Shown in pieces: positions 7,132 through 9,559 of a stretch of DNA of 9,559 nt. Made by a program: the position numbers and the translations under genes. Source of the stretch: Flavobacteriales bacterium (GTDB lineage Bacteria; Bacteroidota; Bacteroidia; Flavobacteriales; UBA7312); the NCBI GenBank assembly GCA_002862585.1, contig PKDP01000057.1, forward strand, positions 1 through 9,559, read 5' to 3'. The notes beneath the pieces were generated by a model. It saw only the letters and a program-made list of their open reading frames with translations. It was not told the origin of the DNA and ran no database searches. Within the stretch, counting starts at the first letter, position 1; every line of letters begins with the position of its first letter.

Positions 7132-7731
7132 TTAAAATTCAATTTCATATTGCACTGGAACTAACTGAAAACTTTTTCGATGATATTTAGTAATTCCATT
7201 TTCTAAAATTGCTTGTCGGTGTTTTATTGTAGGATATCCTTTATTGTTTTTCCAGTCATAGGCTGGAAAACGTTCATCCAATTCAACCATAGTTCTATCT
7301 CTGTAGTTTTTTGCTAAAACAGAAGCTGCAGCAATAGATAGAAATTTTGAGTCGCCTTTCACTATACATTCATGTTCAATACTTTCGTGTTTATTGAATC
7401 TATTACCGTCAATTAATAACAAATCAATTTTAGTTTTTAATTGATTAATTGCTCTATGCATTGCCAAAAAAGAAGCATTTAGAATATTAATCTCATCTAT
7501 TTCTTCTGGCGAAACAATTCCAACCGCCCATTCAATAGCTCGTTCTTTTATTATTGGTTCGAGTTCTATTCTTTTTTTATGACTCAATAATTTAGAGTCG
7601 TTAAGCCCTTTTAGTTTTATTTTGGGAGGCAGTATAACTGATGCTGCAACAACAGGACCAGACAAACATCCTCTTCCGGCTTCGTCACAACCGGCTTCAA
7701 TTAGTCCTTTTTTATAAAAGGGCTTTAACAT
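7132..7731 (-). CDS. rnhB: Ribonuclease HII
   Basis: A cytoplasmic nuclease that cuts RNA in RNA-DNA hybrids and nicks at single ribonucleotides left in DNA, beginning ribonucleotide excision repair. At 199 aa it has the normal length. The four metal-binding acidic residues expected for type 2 RNase H are visible: Asp16 and Glu17 in GCDEAGRG (14-21), Asp108 in LLIDGNRF (105-112) and Asp127 in KGDSKFLSIAAASVLAK (125-141). The GRG motif (19-21), which in characterised enzymes reads the 2'-OH at the RNA-DNA junction, is intact, as is LNDSKLLS (43-50). The ATG directly follows the efp stop (TAAATG, no gap), pointing to translational coupling and to the start chosen. The protein ends with a short VQYEIEF tail in which I see no special signal. 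Confidence 0.97.
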   Translation of the reverse strand: MLKPFYKKGLIEAGCDEAGRGCLSGPVVAASVILPPKIKLKGLNDSKLLSHKKRIELEPIIKERAIEWAVGIVSPEEIDEINILNASFLAMHRAINQLKTKIDLLLIDGNRFNKHESIEHECIVKGDSKFLSIAAASVLAKNYRDRTMVELDERFPAYDWKNNKGYPTIKHRQAILENGITKYHRKSFQLVPVQYEIEF

Positions 7732-8298
7732 TTAGCTTTTAACTCGTTCAGAATAAGTTCCAGTTCTTGTATCTATTTTTATCTTATCCCCAATATTAAT
7801 AAACAGAGGGACATTGACCGTTGCACCAGTTTCAACTGTTGATGGTTTTAGAGTGTTTGTGGCAGTATCCCCCTTTACTCCTGGCTCAGTATAGGTTACT
7901 TCTAAAACAACTGAGGCGGGTAATTCACATCCTAAAACTTTTTCTTCATCGGCATGAAATAAGATATCGGCATTTTCACCTTCTTTCAAAAAGTCTGGAG
8001 CATTTATTAATGCTTTATCTAAAAAAACTTGTTCATAGTTATCGGTATTCATAAAGTGATAGGAATCTCCATCAGCATACAAAAACTGATGCTTTCTATT
8101 TTCAATCCTAACGACATCGATTTTCACTCCTGCAGTAAAGGTGTTGTCAAGACGCCTTCCATTAGTTAAGTTTTTCAATTTTGTTCGAACAAATGCTGGC
8201 CCCTTACCTGGTTTTACGTGTTGAAATTCAATGATTTGCCATAAGTCATTGTTGAATTTAATGCATAGTCCGTTTCTAAAATCTGATGTTGATGCCAT
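7732..8298 (-). CDS. efp: Translation elongation factor P
   Basis: EF-P binds the ribosome between the P and E sites and relieves stalling at consecutive prolines. The 188-aa length and three-domain layout fit the family: a KOW-like N-terminal domain to about residue 63, then two OB-fold domains. The exposed loop that reaches the peptidyl-transferase centre reads VKPGKGPAF (28-36), so Lys32 is the tip residue, equivalent to the modified Lys34 in E. coli. No modifying enzyme (epmA, epmB, or the arginine-type earP) is in this window, and whether Lys32 is modified here is unknown. The C-terminal signature region TGATVNVPLFINIGDKIKID (157-176) is intact. It starts four bases after the lpxA stop, without a Shine-Dalgarno sequence, as is usual in this phylum. 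Confidence 0.97.
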   Translation of the reverse strand: MASTSDFRNGLCIKFNNDLWQIIEFQHVKPGKGPAFVRTKLKNLTNGRRLDNTFTAGVKIDVVRIENRKHQFLYADGDSYHFMNTDNYEQVFLDKALINAPDFLKEGENADILFHADEEKVLGCELPASVVLEVTYTEPGVKGDTATNTLKPSTVETGATVNVPLFINIGDKIKIDTRTGTYSERVKS

Positions 8299-8302
8299 AA
8301 TA

Positions 8303-9082
8303 TTATTTTTTTTGTCCTTTTATTATACCTCTCAATGATTCTCGTATAAACTTAATGATAGAATCCCTTTCTGAATTAGGGTTAAATTCTTTTTCAATTT
8401 TTTCAATGGCTTGTGTGTAGTTGAAGTTTTCTTGAAATATGATTCTATACATATCTTGAATTTCAGTAATTTTTTCTTCGGAAAACTCTTTACGCTTTAG
8501 TCCAATTGAGTTAATACCAATAAAAGTAAGCGGTTCTTTCGCTACTTTAATATATGGTGGAACATCTTTCCTTACTAGTGAGCCTCCTGATATCATACAG
8601 TACTCGCCAATTTTCACGAATTGATGTACTGCACTAATACCTCCAATAATTGTGTGCTTTCCAACTTCTACATGCCCACCTAATTGCACACTATTTACCA
8701 AAATAGCATAATCGTCAATATGGCAATCGTGAGCAATATGTACATAGGCCATAATAAGGCAATTCTTTCCTATTGAAGTTACTCCACTATAGTTAGTTGC
8801 TCTATTAATTGTAACATATTCTCTCACAGTAGTATTGTCGCCAATCGTAACGACGCTCTCTTCTCCACCAAACTTTAAATCTTGGGGTATGGCTGAAATA
8901 ACACTGCCAGGAAAAATTTTACAATTTTTACCGATTCTGGCACCATTCATTATTGTAACGTTAGAGCCAATCCAGGTGCCTTCACCAATTTCTACATCTT
9001 CCTGTATTGTGGAAAATGAATCAATAGTGACATTATCCCCAATTTTTGCATTTGGGTGAATATCTTTGAAATTTATAGACAT
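8303..9082 (-). CDS. lpxA: UDP-N-acetylglucosamine acyltransferase
   Basis: First step of lipid A synthesis: it transfers a 3-hydroxyacyl chain from acyl carrier protein to the 3-OH of UDP-GlcNAc in the cytoplasm. Length is 259 aa, as usual. Residues 1 to about 190 are hexapeptide repeats of a left-handed beta-helix (for example IGDNVT, IGEGTW, IGSNVT, IGKNCK). AYVHIAHDC (112-120) contains His118, matching catalytic His125 of E. coli LpxA, with His115 matching His122. GLKRKEF (195-201) opens the helical C-terminal domain, in the region where E. coli LpxA has GLKRRGF. The acyl-length choice cannot be read from sequence with confidence. The gene lies five bases downstream of lpxC/fabZ and four upstream of efp, in the order common in Bacteroidota, so it is almost certainly co-transcribed. 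Confidence 0.97.
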   Translation of the reverse strand: MSINFKDIHPNAKIGDNVTIDSFSTIQEDVEIGEGTWIGSNVTIMNGARIGKNCKIFPGSVISAIPQDLKFGGEESVVTIGDNTTVREYVTINRATNYSGVTSIGKNCLIMAYVHIAHDCHIDDYAILVNSVQLGGHVEVGKHTIIGGISAVHQFVKIGEYCMISGGSLVRKDVPPYIKVAKEPLTFIGINSIGLKRKEFSEEKITEIQDMYRIIFQENFNYTQAIEKIEKEFNPNSERDSIIKFIRESLRGIIKGQKK

Positions 9083-9087
9083 GTAAA

Positions 9088-9559
9088 TTACTTTACTTTT
9101 TTTATCTGAGCCATTAGCTCAGCTTCCATGACTAGTTTTTCGCCAACATATGCTTGTCCAAACATATGGCATATGCCTCTTCTAATTGGGCTCATGAGTT
9201 TACAGTCAAATATTACTGTATCGCCAGGAAGTACTTTTTGTTTGAACTTTACCTTATCGATTTTCATAAAATAAGTTAGATAATTTTCGGGGTCTGGGAC
9301 AGTGCTTAAAATTAGTATTCCTCCAGTTTGTGCCATAGATTCAATTAACAATACTCCCGGCATTACGGGAGCTCCAGGGAAGTGCCCTTGGAAGTAATCT
9401 TCATTCATTGTTACGTTTTTTAGTCCCACAACATGTGTGTCGCCTAAATCCATGATTTTATCAATCAAAAGAAATGGAGGTCGATGAGGTAACATCTCCA
9501 TAATTTGATGAATATCTTTTACAGGAGTTTGATTAATGTCAAAATACGGTGCTTCAGTC
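9088..9559 (-). CDS. fabZ: FabZ domain of a bifunctional LpxC/FabZ protein (3' part, cut by the right edge)
   Basis: The C-terminal dehydratase part of a two-domain enzyme. FabZ removes water from 3-hydroxyacyl-ACP in fatty acid elongation; the LpxC half, outside the window, would deacetylate UDP-3-O-acyl-GlcNAc, the committed lipid A step. Counting from the internal Met at 9501, MLPHRPPFLLIDKI (3-16) is the family's opening motif, and GHFPGAPVMPGVLLIESMAQ (39-58) carries catalytic His40 and Glu54. The frame does not begin there: it remains open for 19 further codons to the edge (TEAPYFDINQTPVKDIHQI), which reads like the linker joining LpxC to FabZ in Bacteroidota fusions. I therefore treat it as a truncated fusion rather than a stand-alone gene starting at 9501; a stand-alone FabZ starting further upstream is the alternative. 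lpxA follows five bases after the stop. Confidence 0.9.
   Translation of the reverse strand, partial: TEAPYFDINQTPVKDIHQIMEMLPHRPPFLLIDKIMDLGDTHVVGLKNVTMNEDYFQGHFPGAPVMPGVLLIESMAQTGGILILSTVPDPENYLTYFMKIDKVKFKQKVLPGDTVIFDCKLMSPIRRGICHMFGQAYVGEKLVMEAELMAQIKKVK

Noticed and set aside
1..9559. Defence system, mobile element, CRISPR or biosynthetic cluster
   Set aside because: No repeat-spacer pattern, transposase, integrase, nuclease-effector or synthase gene is visible; the content is mostly housekeeping.

Overview
This window is AT-rich chromosomal DNA from a member of the Bacteroidota, most likely a Flavobacteriales-type organism. The inference rests on four things: an LpxC-FabZ fused gene leading into lpxA and efp (an arrangement typical of this phylum), a DUF5522-type small protein, near absence of Shine-Dalgarno sites, and upstream sequences matching the phylum's TAnnTTTG -7 promoter element. 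No tRNA, rRNA, CRISPR array, insertion sequence or phage gene was seen.

Layout, right to left. From the right edge a tight minus-strand cluster runs lpxC/fabZ (3' part only), lpxA, efp and rnhB with gaps of 5, 4 and 0 bases. These genes serve lipid A and fatty acid synthesis, translation of polyproline stretches, and ribonucleotide removal from DNA. A 29-base gap follows, then a large membrane-anchored protein (877 aa) ending in a beta-propeller-like domain. It may be read from the same transcript or from its own promoter.

The centre holds a plus-strand pair: a PLP-dependent enzyme of the ACC deaminase/D-cysteine desulfhydrase family, overlapping by 19 bases a secreted GH73 glucosaminidase with an unusual beta-rich C-terminal half. 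This pair converges on the 877-aa gene with only 4 bases between the stop codons. It diverges, across 50 bases, from a minus-strand pair made of a 61-aa cysteine-rich DUF5522-like protein and long-form urocanate hydratase (hutU), coupled through an ATGA overlap. No other histidine-degradation gene is present.

The left edge carries the beginning of an outer-membrane beta-barrel-like gene on the minus strand. It has a good promoter match and a signal peptide, but its frame is broken by tandem stop codons, so it looks like a pseudogene or a stretch with indel errors. The window is mostly housekeeping. The points worth attention are this broken gene, the composite glucosaminidase, and the poorly characterised 877-aa and 61-aa proteins.
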